From contig NZ_NRRB01000001.1 in NCBI RefSeq assembly GCF_002282895.1, forward strand, positions 186,001-250,000: a DNA stretch of 64,000 bases. The letters run 5' to 3'. This DNA comes from Paraferrimonas haliotis (lineage in GTDB: Bacteria > Pseudomonadota > Gammaproteobacteria > Enterobacterales > Shewanellaceae). This document shows, piece after piece, positions 46,854 through 56,444 of the stretch. Every line of letters starts with the position of its first letter. Position 1 is the first letter of the stretch. The notes beneath the pieces were generated by a model. The model was not told the origin of the DNA. It did not search any database and saw only the letters and a list, made by a program, of their open reading frames with translations. Made by a program: the position numbers and the translations under genes.

Positions 46854-46881
46854 AGCCCTCGATAAACGAGGGCTTTTTTTT
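46854..46881. terminator. terminator between nrfA and the methyltransferase
   Basis: AGCCCTCG, loop ATAAA, CGAGGGCTTTTTTTT. Confidence 0.93.
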
Positions 46882-46891
46882 GGAAATAGGT

Positions 46892-47846
46892 TCACTTTAA
46901 TAGTTTTACATGCCAACCAAGCAATCGTTGACCGCAATAGACGGGCTGACTGCTGGTGGAAACGAAACCTAACTGTGTTGCCTTGGCTTCTAAGTTGGAC
47001 ATTTGCGTGGCCGATAATGCGGCTGAGCGTAAGTCTTTAAGGCGTTGCGTATGCAACTTATAAACCTGTTCAACTTCATCTAAACGAGAGGCTCTCGAAT
47101 CGATAGGCTCTTGAATAAAGCGGCTAAACACATCTTGTATTTGCTCTAAGGCACCGGTGCTAGCCAATTCATCTTGGTAGGCCTCAATTAGGCGATTACT
47201 GATTGATGATATGTTTTGATTTGCTGATTTTACAGCATCACTAGCCAGTGCGCGACGGAGCTTAACTCGACTGGATATGTCGCCATAAGCTCCATTAAGT
47301 TGATGAGCCCCTTTTAACAATTCAGTAAATTCTTGGCTTTCTAATAACGCTAAGGTATGTCGGTTTTGTTTGAGTATAAATGAATCTTGATGGTGGCAAA
47401 TAAACTGCGCTGTGCCTTTGGCGGATAACACTCGGAATACTTGCTGAAGGGACAGCTCGAGTTGGCTGTATTCAATCCCAAATTGACTGCAAACCAGCTG
47501 GAACCTTTGGTCTTCATAAGGAAGTGCTTCACAATTTATTTCGGAATCGAACACTAATTGAATTTCTGGTGCGATTTCAGAAGCTTGTTTTAGAGCGAAT
47601 TGACCATCAATCTTTGCTAAATCGCACACAACAATGGTTTGAGGAAGCTTGCTGGTGTGCTTTATAAGTTGCAGGGGGATGGTGCCATTTCCAGTAGCAA
47701 TATCGAGCATTTGGTCTTGGGGGGGGTAACCCCGCCACGGCATCTAGCCAAATCCGATCAATTTGTTCTTGAAATTCATTATCCACCTCATTAGCAAATG
47801 AAGAGGTATTTCCTTGCGCCCAATAATTATTCCAATGTGCAGTCAC
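46892..47846 (-). pseudogene. class I SAM-dependent methyltransferase, frameshifted at a C8 tract
   Basis: Two reading frames together make one methyltransferase of about 317 residues. The first (47846 down to about 47720) begins MTAHWNNYWAQGNTSSF and runs to IDRIWLDAVAGLPP; the second continues PQDQMLDIATGNGTIPLQL, holding the SAM-binding motif, to the stop at 46892. They are out of frame by one base at a run of eight C on the coding strand (47719-47726); a run of seven would restore the frame. Both halves otherwise look intact. It may be a phase-variable gene, a recent null mutation or a sequencing error. It is convergent with nrfA and its substrate is unknown. Confidence 0.8.
47719..47726 (-). 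repeat. homopolymer of eight C on the coding strand
   Basis: A G8 run on the plus strand (C8 in the gene), at the exact point where the methyltransferase frame breaks. Tracts of this kind slip in replication and can switch genes on and off. Confidence 0.9.
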
Positions 47847-48320
47847 TGTGACACCTACTATTTATATAAGTAGCGAGAGAATAAAAAGAGATAAACAATA
47901 TTTCCAATCATTTTTATATCGGAATGTAATGAAGTGTTATTAAGTCGTTTTTTGTGAATAGTTATGCACCCAGGATAATGAGAAACAGATTTCAAGTGAT
48001 TTATTGATTATATTTGTTTGTTTTTTAACCGCTTTAATTTCTGAACATCAAGCCTTTATTTTTGCCCGAACCATCATAAGAATTTCCTTAATTACCATAT
48101 AGATGGCGCTTGCTAGAGCAACTCTTGCCAATAGTAGGGTGCCGTTAAAAATAAGTGTTATTTTAATGTTATTAAATGTGTTGCCTTTTTGCTTTTGCTG
48201 TGGTTTTATTGTTGCAACCCTCGCATTCGAGTAACAAATTGTTAACCGAATAAAGTGGGATTTACCAAAACTGCCATTGAAAGCGGTTTATAAAAATAAA
48301 ATCTAATGGGAGAGATAATA
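47847..48320. other. AT-rich intergenic region before the TonB receptor
   Basis: 474 bases without a gene, very AT-rich from 47870 to 48070. Small palindromes (GTTGCAAC at 48211-48218, CTCGCATTCGAG at 48220-48231) lie about 90-110 bases before the receptor start and could be operator sites, but neither matches a regulator I can name. The promoter of the TonB receptor must lie here. Confidence 0.6.
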
Positions 48321-51011
48321 ATGCATTCCAATAGCATATTGGCGAAGTCAGTTCGTACAGCTCTTGCTTTCGGAGCAGTAGCTTCAGTGTTTACTGTGCC
48401 AACAGCAATTGCAGCGGATGAAGAAGTAGAACGTATCGAAGTTACCGGTTCTCGAATTCAACGAGCGGACCTAGAAACTTCTTCACCGGTTACCGTTATT
48501 GATCGTGCCACGATCGAAGCGTCTGGTATGCCAACAGTTTCCGACTTTGTTCGTAACCTAGCACAGAACTCGTTCGGTTCATTCCGTGACGCGTCAGGCT
48601 TTGGTTCTGGTCAAGCGTCTCAGTCAACAGTAGACCTTCGTGGCCTTGGTCCACAGCGCACCTTAGTACTTATTGACGGACGTCGTACTGGTTATTCTGC
48701 AGCGTTTGGTGGCTCGACTCAGAACTTGAACACTATTCCAATGGCTGCGGTTAAGCGTGTTGAAATTCTTCGTGATGGCGCTTCAGCCGTTTACGGTTCA
48801 GATGCGATTGCCGGTGTAATTAACGTAATTACCGAGAAAGACTACAACGGTGGCAACATTGAGGTAGAATTTGGTCGTCCTCAAGAAGAAGGCGCTGATG
48901 AAAACAGTGCTCGAATGACCTTCGGTGCTTCGAATGATAAAACCAACGTCGTTGCTTCTATGGAATACTACAAGCGTGAAGCTTTGTACGACGCGCAACG
49001 TCCTTACAGTGCCGTAGGTACTGGTACTTCATTTGGTTGGCCAGGTGGTGGTATTCCAAGTTGGGCAGGTAAGCCAGCTGACCCGGATGCAAAACCAGGT
49101 TCTGAGTTTATCGATGCTCGCTGCCCAACTAATATTGGTGACTCGGCGGACTTCCCTAACTCTTACATTGGTGCAAATGGTCGCTGTAACTACAACTACG
49201 CAGCAGACTCAGCCACCATGGCGGCGCAACAACGTTTCTCAACTTACATTAACGTCAATCACACCATCAACGACGATGTGGATTTTTTCAGCCGCGCAAT
49301 GGTATCTCGCGTATGGACTGAAGGGCGCTTTGCAGCAGCTCCAGTTACTCAGCCGTATCCAATTTTCACTCGTACCGATGCTAATGCTGATTTGTATGAC
49401 ACTGCGGCTAAAAAATATGGGTTTGATGGCCAAACTCCTGATGCAGACGGTAATATGCTAAATCAAAATGTTTTACTACTGATGCGCACAGTACCTAACG
49501 GTAACCGTGACTCAGAAGTAGAAGATTTCGAAATGAACCTTCTAGCAGGTCTTCGTGGTTCAGTTGATATTTTAGGTGGTTCAAACTGGGAAGTTGGTAC
49601 TCAGTTCATCCGTTCTGAAGTAACGGGTATTAACAAAAACCTCGCGAACAAAGTTGCGATTCAAAACGCCCTAGACTCCGGTGAACTGAACTTCTTTGGC
49701 TTAGATTACATGAGAGCCGATGGAACAGAAGTTAAGTACACACCAGGTGAAGCAGAAACGGTAATGGCTAAGTTTAACGACTGGGGAGTATACCGTGGCC
49801 GTACTCAAACATTCGCAGCTGATGCTTCTTTGAGCTTTGACATGTTTGAACTACCAGCTGGCGCAGTACCTTTAGCTTTAGGTTTGGAGTATAACTCTAC
49901 CAGCTTCATGCAAGAGAATGATCCTAACTCTAACCGTTTAGAGCTTGCCGGTACTTCTGGTGGTGACAACATTTATGGTAAGAGTCGTGATATCTTCTCT
50001 GCATCTGCAGAAACCATTGTTCCAGTTATTGATGGTTTAGATGTCAACTTATCTCTACGCTACGATAACTACTCTGACTTCGGTAACACTACTAACCCTA
50101 AAGTTGGTGTGACTTACCGTCCGTTTGATTCTTGGTTACTGCGTGGTTCTTGGGGTAAAGGCTTCCGTGCACCAGCATTTGATGATTTGTACGGTAACCA
50201 ATCAGAGTCTTTCCCATCAGCAATTGACACAACTGCTTGTGCTAACGCTGGTGACCCAAGTGACCCAGTTTGTAGCTCTGCACAATATCGCGCATTCTAT
50301 GGTGGTAACGAAGCTCTAGACGCTGAGCAGTCAGAGTCATTGACCTTTGGTACAGTAGTTAACATTACCGATTCTTGGGACGTAGAATTGGGTTACTACA
50401 AAATCGAAATCGAAGATACTATTGGTACTATTTCTGCTCAAAAAGCATTTGACCTAGAAGCAGCTGGCCAAGGTGGTTTGGTATTCCGTACTAACACTGG
50501 TGAAGTGGATTACTTGAAATTGACTTCACAAAACTTGGGTACGCTTAATACCAGCGGTATTGATTTCAACACCAATTACTTCGTAGAAACCGGTGCTGGT
50601 GATTTCAACTTCAAGATTGACTGGAACTACATCTTAGAGTGGGCTGAGAAAGTCGACGCTACTGCTGATGAGATTGATTACATCGGTGAAATGGGTCAAC
50701 CTAAGATGCGTGGTAACGTAGGTCTTACCTATATGGTTTCAGATTTCTCTGTTGCTTGGAACTCTTACTACATTGACAAACAAGAGTCAGAGATTAGTGG
50801 TACCGTTTACAACGTAGACGCTCACATTACTCACGACATTCAGTTTGCTTATAATGCACCTTGGGATGGTAAAGTCAGCGTAGGTGTTCGTAACCTAACT
50901 GATAAAGATCCAGAGTTAAACCACGACTACTATGGTCACCCAGGTTATGACTTGTATCTATACAGCCCAGTGGGTCGTGCCTACTACTTGCGTTACACTC
51001 AAACTTTCTAA
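48321..51011 (+). CDS. TonB-dependent outer-membrane receptor
   Basis: An 896-residue receptor. After a signal peptide (about 1-31) comes the TonB-box region (EEVERIEVTGSRI), the plug domain (about 45-170, with TVDLRGLGPQRTLVLIDGRRTG and ILRDGASAVYGSDAIAGVINV) and a 22-strand barrel ending in the aromatic YLRYTQTF. The VTGSRIQRADLETSSPV start is typical of the large peptide- or carbohydrate-type receptors of Alteromonadales. The substrate cannot be inferred: no transporter, regulator or hydrolase is adjacent. GGGAGAG decides for 48321 over an in-frame ATG at 48306. Codon bias is strong, suggesting high expression. Confidence 0.93.
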   Translation: MHSNSILAKSVRTALAFGAVASVFTVPTAIAADEEVERIEVTGSRIQRADLETSSPVTVIDRATIEASGMPTVSDFVRNLAQNSFGSFRDASGFGSGQASQSTVDLRGLGPQRTLVLIDGRRTGYSAAFGGSTQNLNTIPMAAVKRVEILRDGASAVYGSDAIAGVINVITEKDYNGGNIEVEFGRPQEEGADENSARMTFGASNDKTNVVASMEYYKREALYDAQRPYSAVGTGTSFGWPGGGIPSWAGKPADPDAKPGSEFIDARCPTNIGDSADFPNSYIGANGRCNYNYAADSATMAAQQRFSTYINVNHTINDDVDFFSRAMVSRVWTEGRFAAAPVTQPYPIFTRTDANADLYDTAAKKYGFDGQTPDADGNMLNQNVLLLMRTVPNGNRDSEVEDFEMNLLAGLRGSVDILGGSNWEVGTQFIRSEVTGINKNLANKVAIQNALDSGELNFFGLDYMRADGTEVKYTPGEAETVMAKFNDWGVYRGRTQTFAADASLSFDMFELPAGAVPLALGLEYNSTSFMQENDPNSNRLELAGTSGGDNIYGKSRDIFSASAETIVPVIDGLDVNLSLRYDNYSDFGNTTNPKVGVTYRPFDSWLLRGSWGKGFRAPAFDDLYGNQSESFPSAIDTTACANAGDPSDPVCSSAQYRAFYGGNEALDAEQSESLTFGTVVNITDSWDVELGYYKIEIEDTIGTISAQKAFDLEAAGQGGLVFRTNTGEVDYLKLTSQNLGTLNTSGIDFNTNYFVETGAGDFNFKIDWNYILEWAEKVDATADEIDYIGEMGQPKMRGNVGLTYMVSDFSVAWNSYYIDKQESEISGTVYNVDAHITHDIQFAYNAPWDGKVSVGVRNLTDKDPELNHDYYGHPGYDLYLYSPVGRAYYLRYTQTF

Positions 51012-51048
51012 GGAAGTTTTAGAACGCTTGATAGTTTAGTTTAAATAG

Positions 51049-51081
51049 AAAAGGCCATCGATGTTAATCGATGGCCTTTTT
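51049..51081. terminator. bidirectional terminator between the TonB receptor and ybiT
   Basis: AAAAGGCCATCGAT, loop GTTA, ATCGATGGCCTTTTT: a 14-base perfect stem serving both convergent genes. Confidence 0.95.
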
Positions 51082-51104
51082 AGTTTTTGTTACTTATGAG
51101 AGTA

Positions 51105-52700
51105 TTATTTTTCAGCGAGTTGCTTAGCTAACAGCTCCTCGTAGGTACCTTGGAAATCCACCAGTTGCTTATCTTTGATCTCGATAATGCGGTTCGCTAA
51201 AGACGACACAAATTCACGGTCGTGACTCACAAAAATTAATGTCCCTTCATACATTTCCAGTGCTAGGTTTAACGACTCAATCGACTCCATGTCTAAGTGG
51301 TTGGTAGGCTCATCTAAAATCAAAACATTTGGTGCTTGCATGATAAGCTTACCGAATAACAGTCGGTTCTTTTCGCCACCACTGCATACCGCAACTTTTT
51401 TAGTGAAATCATGAGCAGAAAAGAGCAATCGGCCTAAGGTGCTGCGCACGATTTGGTCATCGTGACCAGGTTTGCGCCATTGGCTCATCCAATCAAACAA
51501 CGTAATGTCTTGTTGAAACTCGCGGTTAGTGTCTTGAGGACAGTAACCTAAGGCGGCGTTTTCGGACCACTGAATGGTACCGCTGTTGGCATCGAGTTCG
51601 CTCATCAAGCACCGCAGCAGGGTGGACTTTCCAACACCGTTCTCACCTAAAATCGCAAGCTTAGTGCCGGCCTCTAGAATAAACTCACCCCCTTCAAATA
51701 AGGTTTCACCATCAAAACCGTGACCCAGCTGCTCTATAATCAGTGCATTTCGGTGCAGCTTCTTTTCTTGGGTGAAACGAATAAACGGGTTAACTCGGCT
51801 GGAGGCCTTAATGTCATCAAGTTTTATTTTCTCGATCTGCTTCGCTCGGCTGGTAGCCTGTTTCGCCTTTGACGCATTGGCAGAGAAGCGACTCACAAAT
51901 TGCTGTAGCTCAGCTATTTGTGCCGATTTTTTAGCATTTTCAGCTTGTAAGCGTTCGCGGGCCTGAGTAGAGGCAAACATAAAGTCATCGTAGTTGCCCG
52001 GATAAACGCGAAGTTCTCCGTAGTCAATGTCCGCCATATGGGTACAGACCGCGTTAAGGAAATGACGATCGTGGGAAATGATGATCATGGTAGAGCGGCG
52101 GCTATTGAGCACTTCCTCTAGCCAGCGAATGGTATCAATGTCGAGGTTGTTGGTAGGCTCGTCGAGCAACAAAATATCGGGATCCGAGAACAAGGCTTGA
52201 GCCAGCAGAACCCGTAGTTTCCAACCCGGCGCGACTTCACTCATTAAACCAAAGTGAAGCGATTCCTCAATACCTGCTGCTAGCAAAATTTCTCCGGCAC
52301 GGCTTTCTGCACTATAGCCGTCCATCTCAGCAAACTGAACCTCTAAGTCGGCGACTAGCATGCCTTCTTCTTCAGACATTTCCGCAAGGGAATAAATGCG
52401 GTCTCGTTCTTGTTTTACCGCCCACAATTCGCTGTGACCCATAATAACGGTATCAATAACTGTGTATTGCTCAAAAGCAAACTGGTCTTGATGCAACTTG
52501 CCCACGCGCTCATTCGGCGCCACCGAAACCGAGCCCGATGATGGCGTTAACGAGCCATCTAAGATCTTCATAAAAGTGGATTTACCGCAGCCGTTTGCGC
52601 CAATTAAGCCGTAGCGGTTGCCGTTACCAAATTTTACAGAAATGTTTTCGAATAGCGGTTTAGCACCAAATTGCATGGTGACGTTAGCAGTCGTAATCAC
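51105..52700 (-). CDS. ybiT: ABC-F family ATPase YbiT
   Basis: A 531-residue ABC-F protein close to E. coli YbiT throughout. Walker A motifs are GANGCGKST and GENGVGKST; the first signature is replaced by [10 protein letters not shown] and the second is CSGGEKNRL. The degenerate first signature is a family trait, not a defect. The linker ([20 protein letters not shown]) is the P-site tRNA-facing part. ABC-F proteins of this type act on ribosomes; no membrane domain is present. A second ABC-F gene, yheS, is at 37096-38997. Confidence 0.95.
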   Translation of the reverse strand: MITTANVTMQFGAKPLFENISVKFGNGNRYGLIGANGCGKSTFMKILDGSLTPSSGSVSVAPNERVGKLHQDQFAFEQYTVIDTVIMGHSELWAVKQERDRIYSLAEMSEEEGMLVADLEVQFAEMDGYSAESRAGEILLAAGIEESLHFGLMSEVAPGWKLRVLLAQALFSDPDILLLDEPTNNLDIDTIRWLEEVLNSRRSTMIIISHDRHFLNAVCTHMADIDYGELRVYPGNYDDFMFASTQARERLQAENAKKSAQIAELQQFVSRFSANASKAKQATSRAKQIEKIKLDDIKASSRVNPFIRFTQEKKLHRNALIIEQLGHGFDGETLFEGGEFILEAGTKLAILGENGVGKSTLLRCLMSELDANSGTIQWSENAALGYCPQDTNREFQQDITLFDWMSQWRKPGHDDQIVRSTLGRLLFSAHDFTKKVAVCSGGEKNRLLFGKLIMQAPNVLILDEPTNHLDMESIESLNLALEMYEGTLIFVSHDREFVSSLANRIIEIKDKQLVDFQGTYEELLAKQLAEK

Positions 52701-52786
52701 AGGTTAATCTCTTTATCGAGGGGATTTGGACGAATGAAGTGCGCCACTATAGGGAAATAGTGGCGTTGGGTCGAGCATTTTTTCGG

Positions 52787-53341
52787 CTATCTGCCGAGCA
52801 ACATCAAAAATTCGTTGCGAGTTTTCACATCATTGCGAAACGCGCCGAGCATTACTGACGACTTCATCTTCGAGTTTTGCTTTTCAACGCCGCGCATCAT
52901 CATGCACATGTGCTTAGCTTCCACAAGCACGGCGACACCGGCTGCGTCGGTTACCTCTTGTACGGCTTCTGCAATTTGCTTGGTTAAGTTCTCTTGAATT
53001 TGCAGTCGTCTTGCAAACATATCGACTATGCGTGCAAATTTTGACAAGCCAAGTACTTTGCCTCGCGGTAAATAGGCGATGTGGCATTGGCCAATAAATG
53101 GCAGCATATGATGTTCACACATGCTATACAGCTCAATATTTTGCACAATCACCATTTCATCGGTATCAGAGTCAAACACCGCGTTATTTACGATGTCGTT
53201 GAGTTCCTGATGATATCCTTGAGTAAGGAATTTCATAGCTTTGGCGGCTCGTTGAGGAGTGTCTAGTAAGCCGTTCCGTTTAGGATCTTCGCCAATTTCA
53301 GTTAAAATTTTGCTGTATAGATTCGTTAGTGGCTTAGTCAA
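52787..53341 (-). CDS. folE: GTP cyclohydrolase I
   Basis: A 184-residue enzyme that converts GTP to dihydroneopterin triphosphate, the first step of folate synthesis. Zinc and active-site residues lie in [10 protein letters not shown] and in [17 protein letters not shown], both complete; [17 protein letters not shown] is also typical. The C-terminal end MLLGR is shorter than in some members but common. A single gene, divergent from the patatin-like gene. Confidence 0.96.
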   Translation of the reverse strand: MTKPLTNLYSKILTEIGEDPKRNGLLDTPQRAAKAMKFLTQGYHQELNDIVNNAVFDSDTDEMVIVQNIELYSMCEHHMLPFIGQCHIAYLPRGKVLGLSKFARIVDMFARRLQIQENLTKQIAEAVQEVTDAAGVAVLVEAKHMCMMMRGVEKQNSKMKSSVMLGAFRNDVKTRNEFLMLLGR

Positions 53342-53446
53342 AATGGCCTCGGTAAGTTATTTTCTTTATGAGTTACAGTGTGATGAATTGGTTAACAAAT
53401 ATCAACCTGATAACCTATACGGGAATTGTTTTAAAAAGGATTAACT

Positions 53447-54502
53447 ATGGGCGCTAAACCGCTGTTGCAGCTCGCTGCAGGGCCTTATGCTAAACGCCAT
53501 CTAGAACAACACGGGCTAAGGCTGGCTGACTTTGAGCGGTTTCAAGCCGCATCCGGAGGCCCCAAGTGGTTAGCCATCGCGGAATTGGACCGCGAGATAT
53601 GGCGTCAGTGGCACAAGGCCGGTCGGCATCGAATGGACGCCATTGGCGCTTCAAGCGGAGGCTGGCGAACTACCGCGTTGGCCTGTGTTGACGGGGATGC
53701 GGCGCATCGTCGATTGCAACAGGCCTACATTAGCTTTGATGCCGATGCTCGACCAACACAACCGCAAATTGAACAGCAAATTCGTCAGTTAATTCGACAG
53801 TCGCTAAGCCGCAGTGGTACTCATGAGGTGCTAAACAATGGCGCTTGGCAAACCAACTTAGTGGCGTCTCAAGCACGGCGTTTAGGCGCTTCCACCCATA
53901 AAGCGAGAATCGCAACCGCGTTAATGCTTGCAGCTGCTACAAATAGCGTGAGTCGGCGCAGTTTAGATTGGCATTATCGTCGCGTCATCTTTGGTGTGGT
54001 TGATGACAGCCCCTATGCCACCCTTACCGATCTGCCAACGCAATTTGCTGCGTTAACCGAGCACAATTTGGAAGATGTGTTAGTGGCGACCGGCTCCATA
54101 CCCTTGCTATCGGCGCCGGTAACCAATATCGCCAATGCGCCAAAAGGGTATTATTTCGACGGTGGTATTTCCGACTACCACTTCGACATTGCACCTGAGC
54201 CTAAAAAGCTCACTATTTACCCGCACTTTATCAATGGTGCTTATGCTGGATGGTTCGATAAGTTTTTCCCAAGTCGCAAAAAACCAGCGAACTTCAGCCA
54301 TACGCTGCTGCTAAGTCCAACCCAAGCATTCATTGAGCAATTGCCTTTAAAGAAACTGCCGGATCGCTCAGACTTTGGCAAAATACCCGATGCGCAACGC
54401 AAGCATAATTGGCATCAAGCAGCGGCGCTAAGCGAAGCGTTAGCCCTAGAATTTCGGCAATTGTGCAGCGGTGAAAGTCCGCTACTGATAGAGGCGTTGT
54501 AA
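53447..54502 (+). CDS. patatin-like phospholipase
   Basis: A 351-residue protein with the two catalytic marks of patatins: GASSG at 67-71 (nucleophile Ser69) and DGG at 238-240 (catalytic Asp238), plus ATGSIPLLSAPV before the latter, like the ASSAIP segment of patatins. In place of the usual N-terminal DGGGxRG oxyanion loop it has AASGGPKWLAI (35-45), a variant loop. No signal or membrane helix is seen, so it is probably a cytoplasmic lipase acting on membrane lipids. It lies between folE and a LON-domain gene; a functional tie to either is not evident. Confidence 0.82.
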   Translation: MGAKPLLQLAAGPYAKRHLEQHGLRLADFERFQAASGGPKWLAIAELDREIWRQWHKAGRHRMDAIGASSGGWRTTALACVDGDAAHRRLQQAYISFDADARPTQPQIEQQIRQLIRQSLSRSGTHEVLNNGAWQTNLVASQARRLGASTHKARIATALMLAAATNSVSRRSLDWHYRRVIFGVVDDSPYATLTDLPTQFAALTEHNLEDVLVATGSIPLLSAPVTNIANAPKGYYFDGGISDYHFDIAPEPKKLTIYPHFINGAYAGWFDKFFPSRKKPANFSHTLLLSPTQAFIEQLPLKKLPDRSDFGKIPDAQRKHNWHQAAALSEALALEFRQLCSGESPLLIEAL

Positions 54503-54575
54503 GTTAACGGGGAAATAATCGGTCTTAATGGTTAAGTGCTAAACTGTATTTAGGTGCTTAGCCAAGGACAACCCC

Positions 54576-55160
54576 ATGCGAACCGAGCGGACTAACCTGA
54601 TCATATTGGAACAATGGATACTCCCCCAAGGACGGTTAGAGCTGCGCATTACCCAACCCGAGGTAATGCAGTTGGTGGTGGACCACTATAAACATGAAAC
54701 GCCCATTGCGTTAGGGGTTATCAACGAAGAGGCCAACGCCAATAGCTTACCTTGCTTACGCTACGCTACCGCGTGTCGCATCATCGACTTTTTTCAACTG
54801 GATGACAACAGCACCTCGTTTGTCTTTGAGGGGATAAATCGGTTGCGGGTAGTAAGTACTTACTCAGTATCAGAGAGTCTTTGGAAAGCACAAGTCATTC
54901 GACTGCCAAACTGGCCGGCTTATCCTTTGGCTTCCGAGTTTGAATTGCTTTCCACAGCACTAAAGTATTTTTACCAAGAGAACCCAGATTTATTGGAGTT
55001 ATACCCAGATGCACAATTGGATGATGCTAACTGGGTAAGTCAACGTTGGCTTGAGGTGTTACCCATTATTGATCAAGATAAACAGGCCCTGCTCAGCCAA
55101 CCAAACTGCCAACAGGCCATGAGCTTCGTTTTAAAGCTGATCATTGAAAAGCAGCAGTAG
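54576..55160 (+). CDS. LON N-terminal-domain protein (stand-alone)
   Basis: A 194-residue protein made of just the substrate-binding LON domain. It shows LIILEQWILPQGRLELRITQPE near the start, a GVINEEA strand, CLRYATACRIIDFF and FVFEGINRLRVV, followed by a helical region. There is no ATPase or protease part. Such stand-alone LON domains are common in gammaproteobacteria and have no settled function. It ends 10 bases before the convergent galK stop. Confidence 0.85.
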   Translation: MRTERTNLIILEQWILPQGRLELRITQPEVMQLVVDHYKHETPIALGVINEEANANSLPCLRYATACRIIDFFQLDDNSTSFVFEGINRLRVVSTYSVSESLWKAQVIRLPNWPAYPLASEFELLSTALKYFYQENPDLLELYPDAQLDDANWVSQRWLEVLPIIDQDKQALLSQPNCQQAMSFVLKLIIEKQQ

Positions 55161-55170
55161 CCGCAAGAGC

Positions 55171-56340
55171 TTAAGCTTGCTCGATAGACAATTGATGAAC
55201 GCCATCGGATGGATGACAAATAAAGGTCGTTACATCAACGCCGGTTTGTTTACTGAATTCACCTTCGACGGCGGAGAAAACCGCTTCGGTGTAGTCGTGA
55301 TCAATTAACGCCACAACGCAACCGCCAACGCCACCTCCAGTAATTCTAACACCACCTTTATCACCGACCACTTGATTAATCGAATCCACTAATTGATCAA
55401 TTTGCGGCACACTCAGTTCAAAGTTATCCCGCATGGACTCATGCGCTTGTGCCATGATCTGCGAGAATTTAGCCAGTTGCCCTCTTTGTAACGCCTTGCC
55501 AGCGCTGTAGACGCGAGCATTTTCTCCAAGCACATGCAATGCTCGCTTGTACAAGGTAGGGGATAAACTGGCCTTGCCTTGTTCTAGCTGAGACAAGGTA
55601 AGCTCGCGTAAACTTTCTACGCCAAAGTGCTGTGCTGCTTGCGCGCATTCGTGCTGTCGTAGATGGTAATCATCGGCACTGCGTTTAAGGGGTTGAGTGG
55701 GCATAAAGATGAGTAAACTGAGGTTATCTGGAATTTCAATGGGCTTAGCACTCATGTCCATGCAGTCTATCATCATGGCGTGATCTTCCCGCGCGCAAGC
55801 GCTGATCATTTGATCCATTAAGCCGCACTCAAAGCCTACGTACTGATATTCACTGCGTTGTGCCAGCTGCGCTAAAGCTAAATTGGATAAATGCAGTTGG
55901 TTTTGTTCGCTGAGAGCCATGGCAAAGGCAATCTCTAGTGCCGCTGATGAGGCCAGTCCCGCATTAAGAGGCACATTAGATGCTATGGCAACGTTCATGC
56001 CTTTTATATCGAGGCCCGTTAGCAAAAACGAACGACACAAACCGATTAAATAGTTAAACCAGGGGGCGTTATCATTGTCTTGCTGTTCTTCGCTGCTTAT
56101 TTGCCACGATTGGACCTCTGCACCAAAACGCGCGCTTACGGCATTAATGCAATTATCGGAATTCGGGCTAACTGCAATAACCGTGTGGAAGTTGATGGCT
56201 GCTGGTAACACCAAGCCTTCATTATAGTCGGTGTGACCGCCAATAAGATTAACGCGTCCCGGTGCCTTAAACATTGCTGTAGGCACAGTGTCATAGGTTA
56301 GTTCAAACAGCGCTTGTGCTGCTTGAGCGGGGGTGGACAT
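55171..56340 (-). CDS. galK: galactokinase-like GHMP kinase
   Basis: A 389-residue GHMP kinase that matches galactokinase along its length: APGRVNLIG near residue 30, the ATP loop PLNAGLASSAALEIA, the catalytic Asp region CGLMDQMISA and the third motif RITGGGVGGCVVALI. The signature normally read GEHTDYN is GGHTDYN here: Gly35 replaces the Glu that in known galactokinases holds the sugar's O6. The codon is GGT. No galT, galE or galP is near. It may therefore prefer another sugar; galK is the best name by overall likeness. Confidence 0.88.
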   Translation of the reverse strand: MSTPAQAAQALFELTYDTVPTAMFKAPGRVNLIGGHTDYNEGLVLPAAINFHTVIAVSPNSDNCINAVSARFGAEVQSWQISSEEQQDNDNAPWFNYLIGLCRSFLLTGLDIKGMNVAIASNVPLNAGLASSAALEIAFAMALSEQNQLHLSNLALAQLAQRSEYQYVGFECGLMDQMISACAREDHAMMIDCMDMSAKPIEIPDNLSLLIFMPTQPLKRSADDYHLRQHECAQAAQHFGVESLRELTLSQLEQGKASLSPTLYKRALHVLGENARVYSAGKALQRGQLAKFSQIMAQAHESMRDNFELSVPQIDQLVDSINQVVGDKGGVRITGGGVGGCVVALIDHDYTEAVFSAVEGEFSKQTGVDVTTFICHPSDGVHQLSIEQA

Positions 56341-56444
56341 TGTTGAACTCCGATACTGCCAAAATTCAGAAACACCCCCTTAAGCTAACATAACTGTGGC
56401 TAAGTGCCAGCGTCTATTAACAGATATTAATGAGAATCGTTAAG

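Noticed and set aside
51105..52700. Defective ABC ATPase because the first signature is EVAPGWK
   Set aside because: This variation is normal for YbiT proteins.
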